This document shows positions 17,025 to 25,050 of a DNA stretch of 64,000 bases, piece after piece. The notes beneath the pieces were generated by a model. The model searched no databases and had not been told where the DNA came from. It saw only the letters and a program-made list of their open reading frames with translations. Origin of the DNA: Streptomyces sp. NBC_00433 (GTDB lineage: Bacteria; Actinomycetota; Actinomycetes; Streptomycetales; Streptomycetaceae). The position numbers and the translations under genes were made by a program. The first letter of the stretch is position 1; each line of letters starts with the position of its first letter. The stretch spans positions 6,385,501 through 6,449,500 of the forward strand of contig CP107926.1 of the NCBI GenBank assembly GCA_036015235.1, read 5' to 3'.

Positions 17025-17059
17025 CCGCCAACTTCCCTATAGAAAAGGGGAGTTGGCGG
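17025..17059. promoter_or_regulatory. 13-bp inverted repeat upstream of the beta-propeller gene
   Basis: CCGCCAACTTCCC (17025-17037) and GGGGAGTTGGCGG (17047-17059) pair over 13 bp with one G-T wobble, loop 9 nt. It lies 59-93 bases upstream of the leftward propeller gene. It could be an operator or a leader hairpin. The rest of 16967-17381 shows no gene. Confidence 0.5.
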
Positions 17060-17381
17060 CGTGGAAGGTGAAGCCGGACTGATCGCCACGCTAACTCGCG
17101 CATCATGCCACTGTCGGTGCAAAACGGGCTTATCGCCTCACCGTCCCGGCTCCGTAAGAAATGCCGGGTGGGGCGTACGGAGAGTGCCGGCCGGGGGTGA
17201 GCGGTCCTTACACGGTCGCTACGCGGACCCCGCTACATTCCAGGCCATCCGTCTTTCGGCGGCCCGCGGCGAAGCGGTACGGCCGGGGGTCGGCGGATCG
17301 GGGGGCGCTTGGCCGATACGCCCCGCGCCTGCGCGGGCTCCACCTGCTCCGGAGGAATGCTGGCAGGTGGGAGGGTGTGTG

Positions 17382-17454
17382 CGCCCCCGGCAGGACTCGA
17401 ACCTGCGGCCAAGCGCTTAGAAGGCGCCTGCTCTATCCGCTGAGCTACGGGGGC
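17382..17454 (-). tRNA. tRNA-Arg (anticodon TCT)
   Basis: Read on the minus strand, the 73-nt sequence folds as a standard cloverleaf: acceptor GCCCCCG/CGGGGGC, D arm GCTC/GAGC, anticodon stem GGCGC/GCGCT with loop CTTCTAA, and T arm GCAGG-TTCGAGT-CCTGC. Bases 34-36 are TCT, reading the codon AGA, which is rare in such G+C-rich genomes. CCA is not encoded. No integrase or duplicated 3' end was seen nearby, so it does not look like a used attachment site. Confidence 0.95.
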
Positions 17455-17880
17455 CGGACAGTGGCCGCGGCTGTCTTCGCCCCTGGCTGGTTCCGTGACC
17501 TGTACCGAGGTCAAGGATAGGGCGCCGCGTCCGTGCTGCCGTCTGCTTCAGCCGCGTGACACGTTGTGTAGGTTCGGTGAAGCGGTCCGATAATCGCAGG
17601 CAGGCGCGGAAGTCGCATCGCTTTTGACGGGTCGCAACACTGCTGTTGTGCACTCGTTATGCCGGTGGCTCGTTCTGGCCCCTGAGCATCATCCGACACT
17701 GTCGGCGGGCGGTTTCCCGGCCTCGCGTTGTCCATCTTGTGACCATTGCGCGACCGTTCCGTAGGCCTTGCGCGGCGGTCGCCGACCCGGCCGCCGGGAC
17801 CCGGCCGGCCGCCGCCGGTCGGGCGTTATCCGGGCTGAATGGGGCCAATTACCCGAAATGCGCTTCGTAAATGCTCCAAT
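17455..17880. other. Intergenic stretch between tRNA-Arg and dynA
   Basis: This 426-base gap holds the tRNA promoter region (leftward) and the presumed dynA promoter (rightward). Overlapping G+C-rich inverted repeats occur around 17785-17825. I see no gene I can support. Confidence 0.4.
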
Positions 17881-19524
17881 ATGGGGCATTCTGCCGACGT
17901 GGCGATCTTGGACGTACGGCCAGAGTTGATCGACGCGCTGTCCGCGCTGCGTGACCGCGTCGAGGCCGCGTGCTTTCCCTTCCCCTTGCCCGGAGCCGAC
18001 CGGGCCCGCCGCACCCGCCAGGAACTGCTGACCCAGCTGGACGACTACCTCGTACCCCGGCTGACCGCCCCCGAGGCGCCGCTGCTCGCGGTGGTCGGCG
18101 GATCAACAGGTGCGGGCAAGTCGACGCTTGTCAACTCACTTATCAGCCGTCGTGTCAGCGAATCCGGTGTCCTTCGGCCTACCACCCGCACTCCGGTGCT
18201 GGTCTGCCACCCGGAGGACCGCGCCTGGTTCGCCGATCCGCGGGTGCTGCCCGGCCTGACCCGCGCCTGGGCCGTACGCCAGCGGGTCAGGGGCGACGAC
18301 GACGCCCCCGACCGCAGCGAGCCCGCCCGTGCCGAACTCCGGCTGGAGTGCGACGACTCCCTCCCGCGCGGCCTCGCCCTCCTCGACGCCCCCGACATCG
18401 ACTCCCTCGTCACCCGCAACCGCGAACTCGCCGCCGAACTGATCTGCGCGGCCGACATCTGGATCCTGGTCACCACCGCCTCCCGCTACGCCGACGCGCT
18501 GCCCTGGCACCTGCTGCGGACCGCCAAGGAATACGACGTCACCCTCGCGACCGTCCTGGACCGCGTCCCGCACCAGATCGCCGACGACGTCAGCAGGCAC
18601 TATGCCGCCCTGCTGACCAAGGCGGGCTTGGGGGACGTGCCCCGCTTCACCATTCCCGAACTGCCCGAGTCCGCCGGTGGCGGGGGCCTGTTGCCGCAGA
18701 CCACCGTCGCCGGGCTGCGCGAGTGGCTCACGCACTGCGCCCAGGACCCGGCCGCCCGCCAGCACGCAGCCCGGCGTACGGCCACGGGCGTCCTCGACTC
18801 GCTGCGCAGCCGCCTGCCCGCCCTCGCCTCCGCCTCCGCCGCCCAGCACGCCGCGGCCCTGCGGCTGGCCCGCGCCGCGGAGGACGCCTACGAACTGGCC
18901 GCCGGGCACATCGAAGCGGCCGTCCGCGCCGGCACCCCCCTCGCAGGCGAGGCACTGGCCCACTGGCAGGGCTATCCCGCCTGCGGCCCCGACACCCTGC
19001 AGCACGCGCTGGCCGAGGAGCTGGCCGCGCTGCTGCGCACCGAGACCGACGCCGCGGACGAGCGGATCGCCGACAGCTGGCAGCGCGACCCGGCAGGCGC
19101 CGCCCTGCTCGACGACGGCGCATCCCGCCCCGACCGCGACCGGGTGGCCGTCGCCGCCCGTATCGACAAGGGCGTACGCCGCTGGCGCCGCGCCCTGGCC
19201 GACCTCACCCACGCCCGGCTGCGGGCGGCCCACGACACCGAACGCCCCGCCGCCGACCCGGAGGACGTCGCCGCCCTGCTGGCCACCGCGCTGCTCGGCG
19301 GCCGGCGCGGGCGCACCGCGGGGGAGCGGCTGGCCGAGACCGTCGGTGCCCAGGCGGCCCTGGGGATGCGCGACGCGGCGCGCGACCGGCTCGCCGACGC
19401 CGTCGCCGGGCTGCTCGACGGCGAACGCGACCGCAGGCTCTCCCCGGTCGACGCCCTCGACGTCACAGCCGGGCAGCAGGCCTCGCTGATCTCCGCGCTG
19501 TCCCTACTGCAGAAGGAGCGGTGA
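17881..19524 (+). CDS. dynA: Dynamin-like GTPase, DynA-type
   Basis: A 547-residue large GTPase. The P-loop GGSTGAGKST (residues 73-82), switch threonine in RPTTRTPV (about 99-106) and G3 motif DAPD (169-172) are clear; the C-terminal half is Ala/Arg-rich and probably helical. It is followed with a 4-base overlap by a second GTPase and then by ssbB. In Streptomyces, two adjacent dynamin-like genes, dynA and dynB, stabilise FtsZ rings during sporulation septation, and the second has the membrane segments, exactly as here. The assignment rests on that layout, not on a search. No clear ribosome site precedes ATG 17881; an in-frame GTG a few codons later is an alternative start. Confidence 0.72.
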   Translation: MGHSADVAILDVRPELIDALSALRDRVEAACFPFPLPGADRARRTRQELLTQLDDYLVPRLTAPEAPLLAVVGGSTGAGKSTLVNSLISRRVSESGVLRPTTRTPVLVCHPEDRAWFADPRVLPGLTRAWAVRQRVRGDDDAPDRSEPARAELRLECDDSLPRGLALLDAPDIDSLVTRNRELAAELICAADIWILVTTASRYADALPWHLLRTAKEYDVTLATVLDRVPHQIADDVSRHYAALLTKAGLGDVPRFTIPELPESAGGGGLLPQTTVAGLREWLTHCAQDPAARQHAARRTATGVLDSLRSRLPALASASAAQHAAALRLARAAEDAYELAAGHIEAAVRAGTPLAGEALAHWQGYPACGPDTLQHALAEELAALLRTETDAADERIADSWQRDPAGAALLDDGASRPDRDRVAVAARIDKGVRRWRRALADLTHARLRAAHDTERPAADPEDVAALLATALLGGRRGRTAGERLAETVGAQAALGMRDAARDRLADAVAGLLDGERDRRLSPVDALDVTAGQQASLISALSLLQKER

Positions 19525-21611
19525 CCCCGGTGCGCTCGACCACCACCGACCCGTCGGCCAAGTCCCAGCAGGCGGGCGGCGGCCGCCCCGCCACCGCCTT
19601 CACCGGCCCGGCCCCCGCACCTGCCTCCGGGCCCGGGACCGCGGGGCAGCCGGGAGTCCCGGTCGGCGCCGCCGCCTCGGCTGATCCGCTGAGCGCGCGG
19701 GTGGACGCGCTCGGCGAACTGCTCGGCCTGTCCAGGACCCGGATCAGCCCCGACGCCCTCGCCGAGACCGGCCGGCTGCTCGAACGCCTCGGCGAGCGGC
19801 GGCGGCTCTCCCTCGACCACACCGTCGTGGCCCTGGCCGGCGCGACGGGCAGCGGAAAGTCGGCGCTCTTCAACGCCCTGGCCGGACTTCCGCTGTCCGA
19901 GACCGGTATGCGCCGGCCCACCACGGCCCGCCCGATCGCCTGCGCCTGGCACCCCGACGGTGCCGCCGGACTGCTGGACCGCCTCGGCATCGCCCCGCAG
20001 GACCGCTACGCCCGGCGGAGCGCGCGGATCCCCGCCCCGGCCGAGGGTGCGAGTCGCGTGGACACCGGCGCGGGGGGCACGGACCCCGGCACCGGGGGAT
20101 TCCGGGACTCCTCCGTCGCCGGGGCTGCCCCCGGCGAGGGCGGCCAGGGCCTTTTGGACGATACGGATCCGCGGAGCGCGGCAGCGGCGGCCGATGGCTT
20201 CGGCGGCGCTGCCGGTATCCCGGTCGATGACCACTGCTGTCCGGCTGGTTCAAGGCTTGACGATTTCGGCGGTGACTGCTGCGAAGGGGCTCCAGCCGAT
20301 GGGGCGAGCCTGGACGGGCTCGTGCTGATCGACCTGCCCGACCACGACTCCGCCGCCCCCGGCCACCGCGCGCAGGTGGACCGGCTGCTGGAACTGGTCG
20401 ATGTCGTCGTCTGGGTGCTCGACCCCGAGAAATACGCCGACGCGGCGCTGCACGAACGCTATCTGCGCCCCCTTTCCGGGCATGCCGATGTGACGGTGCT
20501 GGTGCTCAACCAGGTCGACAGGCTGCCGGGGGACTCGGCGGACCTGGTGCTCGACGACCTGCGCAGGCTGCTGGACGAGGACGGCCTCGCGGTGGGCGAG
20601 CACGGCGACGCAGGCGCCGTGGTGCTGGCCGCCTCGGCGCTCACCGGGCACGGCGTGCCCGACCTGCGCGCTGTGCTGGTCCAGATCGTCGCCGAAGGCA
20701 CCGCGGCCGGCCGCCGGCTGGCTGCCGACATGGACCGCACGGCGAGCCGGCTGCACCCGCTCTATGTCGGAGAGGGCGGCGCCGGGCTCACCGATCCGGC
20801 GCGGGAGGAATTCGTCGACCGGCTGGCGGACGCGGTGGGAGCGGCCGGAGCGGGTCAGTCGGCGGAACGGGACTGGGCGGGTGCCGCCCGTGCGGCGTGC
20901 GGCACACCGTGGGGGCGGCTGAGGGGAGAACGGACCGCCGCGGGCCCGGGTTCCCCCGGATCGCGCGAGACGCCGACTTCACCCGTACGGCGGAACGGCC
21001 CAGGTGGCCCGGCCGGCTCCACCGGGCCGGTGGCATCCCGGCCGCTGGTCGGGGAGGCGGTACGCGGCCTGTCCGCCGACGCCGCCCGCGGCCTGCCGGC
21101 GCCCTGGGCACAGGCGGTGCGTGACGCGGCCCGGCGCGGCGGTGAGGGCCTGCCGTCGGCCCTGGACGTCGCCGCCGGGCGCGCCGGGCCCGGGTCGCCC
21201 GAGCGGCCCGGCTGGTGGTCGGCCGCGCACGTGGTGCAGTGGCTGCTGATGGCGCTGGCGGTCGCGGGCGCGGTGTGCCTGAGCGCGATCGCGTTCGGCT
21301 CTATCCAGCTCACCTGGTGGGTGCCGGTCGTGATGGCCGTGGCCGGCGGGCTGGGCGGCCCGCTGGTCTCCGCCGGCTGCCGGATCGCCGCCCGCGGCCC
21401 GGCCCGCCGGTACGGCCAGGCCGCCGAGCGCCGGCTGCGGGACGCGGCCGCGGACTGCGGCCGGGCCAGGGTGCTCGAACCGGTCGCGGCCGAGCTGATG
21501 CGCTACCGCGAGGTGCGCGAGCAGTTCGCCGTGGTGGCAGGTACCTCCCCGCGCGCGCCGCACGCGCGCGATTCCCGCCCGGTGAATTCCCATTCCCACT
21601 CGTCCGGGTGA
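19521..21611 (+). CDS. dynB: Dynamin-like GTPase with C-terminal membrane hairpin, DynB-type
   Basis: A 696-residue GTPase. After a 55-residue disordered N-terminus come the P-loop GATGSGKS (107-114), switch region RPTTARPI (132-139), G3 DLPD (271-274) and G4 NQVD (about 332). Two hydrophobic segments near 571-592 and 599-620 should anchor it in the membrane. Between the switch region and G3 sits an insertion of about 95 residues (169-264), Gly/Asp-rich and with two CC pairs, not expected in the G domain core. GTG 19521 follows AAGGAG and overlaps the dynA stop, indicating coupling. The proposed role, with DynA, is stabilising the cell-division ring at sporulation septa. Confidence 0.72.
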   Translation: MTPVRSTTTDPSAKSQQAGGGRPATAFTGPAPAPASGPGTAGQPGVPVGAAASADPLSARVDALGELLGLSRTRISPDALAETGRLLERLGERRRLSLDHTVVALAGATGSGKSALFNALAGLPLSETGMRRPTTARPIACAWHPDGAAGLLDRLGIAPQDRYARRSARIPAPAEGASRVDTGAGGTDPGTGGFRDSSVAGAAPGEGGQGLLDDTDPRSAAAAADGFGGAAGIPVDDHCCPAGSRLDDFGGDCCEGAPADGASLDGLVLIDLPDHDSAAPGHRAQVDRLLELVDVVVWVLDPEKYADAALHERYLRPLSGHADVTVLVLNQVDRLPGDSADLVLDDLRRLLDEDGLAVGEHGDAGAVVLAASALTGHGVPDLRAVLVQIVAEGTAAGRRLAADMDRTASRLHPLYVGEGGAGLTDPAREEFVDRLADAVGAAGAGQSAERDWAGAARAACGTPWGRLRGERTAAGPGSPGSRETPTSPVRRNGPGGPAGSTGPVASRPLVGEAVRGLSADAARGLPAPWAQAVRDAARRGGEGLPSALDVAAGRAGPGSPERPGWWSAAHVVQWLLMALAVAGAVCLSAIAFGSIQLTWWVPVVMAVAGGLGGPLVSAGCRIAARGPARRYGQAAERRLRDAAADCGRARVLEPVAAELMRYREVREQFAVVAGTSPRAPHARDSRPVNSHSHSSG

Positions 21612-21616
21612 CGGGT

Positions 21617-21643
21617 TATCCACAGTCGGAAGGTTATCCACAG
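21617..21643 (+). promoter_or_regulatory. Two DnaA-box-like sites upstream of ssbB
   Basis: TTATCCACA occurs at 21617-21625 and again at 21635-21643, both within the longer shared string GGTTATCCACAG and in the same orientation, 18 bases apart. They lie between the dynB stop and the ssbB start at 21738. TTATCCACA is the general bacterial DnaA-box consensus. They could place ssbB under DnaA control. Confidence 0.55.
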
Positions 21644-21737
21644 ATTCGAGATGGTCTTTCCTTGACCGTCCGAATATGGGGCACGATGTCCTCAGTGCGT
21701 CCCACCCCGGGGCGCCGTGGAAAGCGAGGACTGTGCG

Positions 21738-22160
21738 ATGAACGAGACCCTGGTGACCGTCGTCGGAAATGTGGCGACGGAGCCCGAGATGTACACCACC
21801 GCCACCGGTGTGGGGGTCACCCGCTTCCGGCTGGCGACCACCGCGCGCCGCTGGGACTCCGAGCGCGGGGCGTGGACGGACGGCGCGACCAGCTTCTACA
21901 CGGTGCGTGCCTGGCGCACGCTCGCGGGCCACGTCAAGGAATCGGTGGGGCTGGGCGAACCGCTGCTGGTCCAGGGTCGGCTGAAGATCCGTGAGGACGA
22001 GCGGGACGGGCGCCGGTATACGGCGGCGGAGATCGAGGCGGTGGCCGTCGGGCACGACCTGGCGCGCGGTGTCGCGCGGTTCAGCCGGACGTCGGCACCG
22101 TCGGCGAACCTGCCGGAACCGGCGGCTCCGCCGCCGGTCGCAGCGGTGGCCGTGCCCTGA
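21738..22160 (+). CDS. ssbB: Single-stranded DNA-binding protein, short paralogue SsbB
   Basis: A 140-residue SSB. The OB fold is clear: ETLVTVVGNVATEPEMYT (start), RFRLATTARRWDSE, SFYTVRAWRTLAGHVKESVG and GEPLLVQGRLKIRE (about residues 3-100), followed by a short Pro/Ala tail. It ends in AVAVP and lacks the acidic D-D-x-P-F tip by which housekeeping SSB recruits partner proteins. This matches the second, short SSB of Streptomyces (SsbB), linked to chromosome segregation in sporulation. The dynamin-like neighbours make a septation or segregation context likely. ATG 21738 has GAGGA upstream. Confidence 0.85.
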   Translation: MNETLVTVVGNVATEPEMYTTATGVGVTRFRLATTARRWDSERGAWTDGATSFYTVRAWRTLAGHVKESVGLGEPLLVQGRLKIREDERDGRRYTAAEIEAVAVGHDLARGVARFSRTSAPSANLPEPAAPPPVAAVAVP

Positions 22161-22268
22161 TTCCGTGGAGTATCCGTATTCAACGGTATTTCCACGGACC
22201 AAATGAGCCGGGGGACTTGTCGACAATCACGGAAACAAGCGCGCACACGAGTAACGATTGGGATGCGA

Positions 22269-22290
22269 AAAGGGTGGGCGGTGACCCTTT
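22269..22290. promoter_or_regulatory. 7-bp inverted repeat upstream of the thioester adhesin
   Basis: AAAGGGT (22269-22275) and ACCCTTT (22284-22290) form a perfect 7-bp inverted repeat with an 8-nt spacer, about 115 bases before the adhesin gene. It may be a regulator site or leader hairpin. The rest of 22161-22404 shows no gene. Confidence 0.35.
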
Positions 22291-22404
22291 CGGTGCTCGT
22301 GTTGCGCGTGGTTCCTATGATTCCGGCACTGACACACGGGGGCTCGGAGCTGCAGGCGAGGCGACCCTCTTTCCACCGACCCGCCTCGCCCGGAGGGGAA
22401 ATCC

Positions 22405-23802
22405 ATGTTCGACACCTACAGGCGGAGCGCTGCCCGCCTCGCGGCGGCCGGTATCGCCACCGGCCTGCTCGCGGCGAGCGCCTTCGCCGGCGCGGGAAGC
22501 GCGGCCGCGGACGACACGACCGGGTCGGCCAGCGGTGCGACGGCCGTTCTCGACGGCATCCAGAGTGATCTCGCGGATGTCGCCACGGTCGCCACCAAGG
22601 ACGGCAAGACCAACGGCAACGAGACCGCCGGCCTGTTCAAGATGGACCTCGGCGGCGGCAAGAGCATTTACACCTACTGCATCGACCTCTTCAACTCGAC
22701 GAAGCCGAAAGCGCGTTATCAGGAGGTGCCCTGGAGCGCGACGTCGCTTTACCAGCAGGGCAAGGACCGTGCCAAGGCGGGGAAGATCGCGTGGATACTG
22801 AACCACTCCTTCCCGCAGGTCGACGACCTCGACGCGCTCGCGAAGACGGCCGGGGCCGGGCCGCTGAGCAAGGGGACCGCCGCGGCGGGCACCCAGGTCG
22901 CCATCTGGCGCCTCTCGGACGACCCGACGGCCAAGGCGAACGACCCGGCGGCCGAGCAGCTGGCCGACTACCTGTCCGACACGGCGGTCGCCGTCGCCGA
23001 GCCCGACGCGTCGCTGACCCTGGACCCGCCCTCGGTCTCGGGCAAGTCCGGTGACCGCATCGGCCCGGTGACCGTGCACACCAACGCGACCTCCGCCGCG
23101 GCGGAGATCGCCCCCGACGCCGCCGGCGTCAAGCTGGTGGACGCCGACGGCAAGCCGGTGACCACCGCGAAGGACGGCAGCAAGCTCTACTTCCACGTCC
23201 CCGCGGGCGCCAAGGACGGCAGCGCCGCCGTGAAGGTGACCGCTACCACCACGGTGCCGGTCGGCCGCGCCTTCACCGGCTTCGGCGATGACAACGTGGC
23301 GAGCCAGACCCAGATCCTGGCCGGCTCCGACAGCACCCCGCTGACCGCGCAGGCCACGGCCACGTGGGCGAAGAAGGGCCCGATACCCGCGGTGAGCGCC
23401 GCGGTGGACTGCGCGAAGGGCGGCGTGGACGTCACGGCGGCCGACAAGGGCGACGAGGACCTGACCTTCACCCTGGGCGGCAAGGACTACACCGTCGCCC
23501 CCGGCGCGTCGCGGACGGTCACCGTCCCGGTCGCCGAGGACCAGCACTACAAGATCGACGTCACGCTGCCCGACAAGTCCGTGAAGTCGTTCGAGGGCGT
23601 GCTGGACTGCAGGAGCGCCACCGCCCCGCCGACCGCTCCGGCGAACCAGCCGAGCCCGGCCGGCAGCAGTGACAACCTGGCGGCGACCGGCAGCAGCAAT
23701 GCGACGCCGATGATCGCCGGGATAGCCATCGCCCTGGTCGTCCTCGGCGGCGGTGCGGTGTTCTTCCTCCGCCGCAAGAAGAACACCACTTCCGCGGAGT
23801 GA
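22405..23802 (+). CDS. Thioester-domain surface protein with sortase signal
   Basis: A 465-residue cell-surface protein. Residues 1-35 are a signal peptide with the likely cut after SAAA. A thioester domain follows: Cys-92 in YTYCIDLF and Gln-164 in AAGTQVAIWRL are the pair that forms an internal Cys-Gln thioester in such adhesins, able to bind covalently to host or surface amines. One or two Ig-like beta domains follow (about 195-395). The C-terminus has LAATG, a hydrophobic segment (MIAGIAIALVVLGGGAVFFL) and a positive tail RRKKN: the LAXTG sortase signal used by class E sortases in Streptomyces. ATG 22405 follows GGAGGGG. It stands alone, with a strong terminator after it. Confidence 0.87.
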   Translation: MFDTYRRSAARLAAAGIATGLLAASAFAGAGSAAADDTTGSASGATAVLDGIQSDLADVATVATKDGKTNGNETAGLFKMDLGGGKSIYTYCIDLFNSTKPKARYQEVPWSATSLYQQGKDRAKAGKIAWILNHSFPQVDDLDALAKTAGAGPLSKGTAAAGTQVAIWRLSDDPTAKANDPAAEQLADYLSDTAVAVAEPDASLTLDPPSVSGKSGDRIGPVTVHTNATSAAAEIAPDAAGVKLVDADGKPVTTAKDGSKLYFHVPAGAKDGSAAVKVTATTTVPVGRAFTGFGDDNVASQTQILAGSDSTPLTAQATATWAKKGPIPAVSAAVDCAKGGVDVTAADKGDEDLTFTLGGKDYTVAPGASRTVTVPVAEDQHYKIDVTLPDKSVKSFEGVLDCRSATAPPTAPANQPSPAGSSDNLAATGSSNATPMIAGIAIALVVLGGGAVFFLRRKKNTTSAE

Positions 23803-23808
23803 TCCCGC

Positions 23809-23844
23809 CCGGTCCCGGCGCCCAGCACCAGGCGCCGGGACCGG
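23809..23844. terminator. Strong terminator after the thioester adhesin
   Basis: A perfect 14-bp inverted repeat (23809-23822 and 23831-23844) with 8-nt loop CAGCACCA begins six bases after the stop codon. It separates the adhesin from the methyltransferase gene. Confidence 0.8.
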
Positions 23845-23936
23845 CCGGCCATCGCGTGGTCCTTCGGCTTAGCCTCGACGCCCCCGCCTACACTGTGGCG
23901 ATCAGGGAAGCAGCCATTGGCGAAGGATGACGATCC

Positions 23937-25001
23937 GTGGACGACGGAACCGCACCCGTAGCGACGTTGGACCAGATCCACCTTGGCGACTGCTTCGAGT
24001 GGCTGCGCACACTCCCTGACAAGAGCGTCGACACGATCATTTCCTCGCCGCCTTACAACATCGGGAAGTCCTACGAGTCGCGGGCCGAGCTTTCCGCGTA
24101 CCTGGACATACAAAAGCTGGTCCTCGGCGAGTGCGCGCGCGTACTCAAGGACACCGGCTCGATCTTCTGGCAGGTGGGCGTCTACGCGGACCGGGGGGTG
24201 CACATCCCGCTGGATGTGCGTTTCTTCCCCATCCTGGAGGATTTCGGCCTGATCCCGCGCAATCGCATTGTCTGGGTGCGCCCCCACGGCCTGCACGCCA
24301 AGAACAAGTTCTCCGCGCGGCACGAGACGATCCTGTGGTTCTCCAGGGGGGAGGAGTACAAGTTCAACCTCGACGAGATCCGGGTGCCGCAGAAATACCA
24401 GAACAAGAAGTCGTGGCGCGGTGAGAACAAGGGGGAGCTCACCTGCAATCCGCTCGGGAAGAACCCGGGCGACATCTGGCTCTTCCAGAACGTGAAGCAC
24501 AACCACGAGGAGCAGACCGTCCATCCGGCTCAGTTCCCCGAGGACATGGTGTCCCGGATGCTGCTGGCCACGACGAAGCCGGGCGACGTGGTGCTCGACC
24601 CCTACATGGGTACGGGGACGGTGGCGGTCGTGGCGCGCGATCACGACCGGAACTACCTGGGCGCGGAGCTCGATCCCGGCTACCACGCGATCGCGCTTCA
24701 GCGGCTGTCCGGTATGCCGGACGAGGACGGTGTCTTCCCGAACCTGAAGACGCTGCGGGACTACGCGCAGCGGACCGGGGAGTCAGTGGAGGGTTTTCGC
24801 TTCCAGGTGCAGGTCGGGAAGTCGGCGACGCCTCGTGAGAGGTCGAAGCGGTTTGACGAGCAGCACCACCTGGAAGCACTGGAAAGCCGGCTGACGATCG
24901 AGGAAGGCGCTTTCGGGGAGCGCGTTCGCGGCCTGTCCGACGGGCTGCCCAGCCTGCCCGAGCAGGGCAGCGCGGTCGTTGCCCCGAGCCTGTTCGACTA
25001 G
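23937..25001 (+). CDS. Site-specific DNA methyltransferase of a BglII-like R-M system
   Basis: A 354-residue beta-class DNA methyltransferase. Motif IV, SSPPYN (residues 36-41), comes first; the SAM-binding motif I, DPYMGTGTV (about 221-229), comes near the end, with the target recognition region between (about 100-200). The S-PP-Y form is typical of N4-cytosine methyltransferases, though adenine N6 cannot be ruled out. The gene faces, tail to tail with 49 bases between, a BglII-like restriction endonuclease, so it should protect the same site, presumably AGATCT. GTG 23937 is preceded by GAAGGA. By eye the G+C content is lower than in neighbouring core genes, consistent with acquisition by transfer. 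Confidence 0.88.
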   Translation: MDDGTAPVATLDQIHLGDCFEWLRTLPDKSVDTIISSPPYNIGKSYESRAELSAYLDIQKLVLGECARVLKDTGSIFWQVGVYADRGVHIPLDVRFFPILEDFGLIPRNRIVWVRPHGLHAKNKFSARHETILWFSRGEEYKFNLDEIRVPQKYQNKKSWRGENKGELTCNPLGKNPGDIWLFQNVKHNHEEQTVHPAQFPEDMVSRMLLATTKPGDVVLDPYMGTGTVAVVARDHDRNYLGAELDPGYHAIALQRLSGMPDEDGVFPNLKTLRDYAQRTGESVEGFRFQVQVGKSATPRERSKRFDEQHHLEALESRLTIEEGAFGERVRGLSDGLPSLPEQGSAVVAPSLFD

Positions 25002-25050
25002 CCGGCAAGCCCGGCAGCCGGGGGCGCCGCGGCAGCCGGGGCGGCGCGGC

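Noticed and set aside
17382..17454. tRNA-Arg as an integration site of a mobile element
   Set aside because: No integrase, excisionase pair or repeated 3' tRNA fragment is visible on either side; the neighbours look like core genes.
22161..22404. Riboswitch upstream of the adhesin gene (cyclic di-AMP type)
   Set aside because: Only a 7-bp inverted repeat is clear; the conserved core of the ydaO class was not found by eye.
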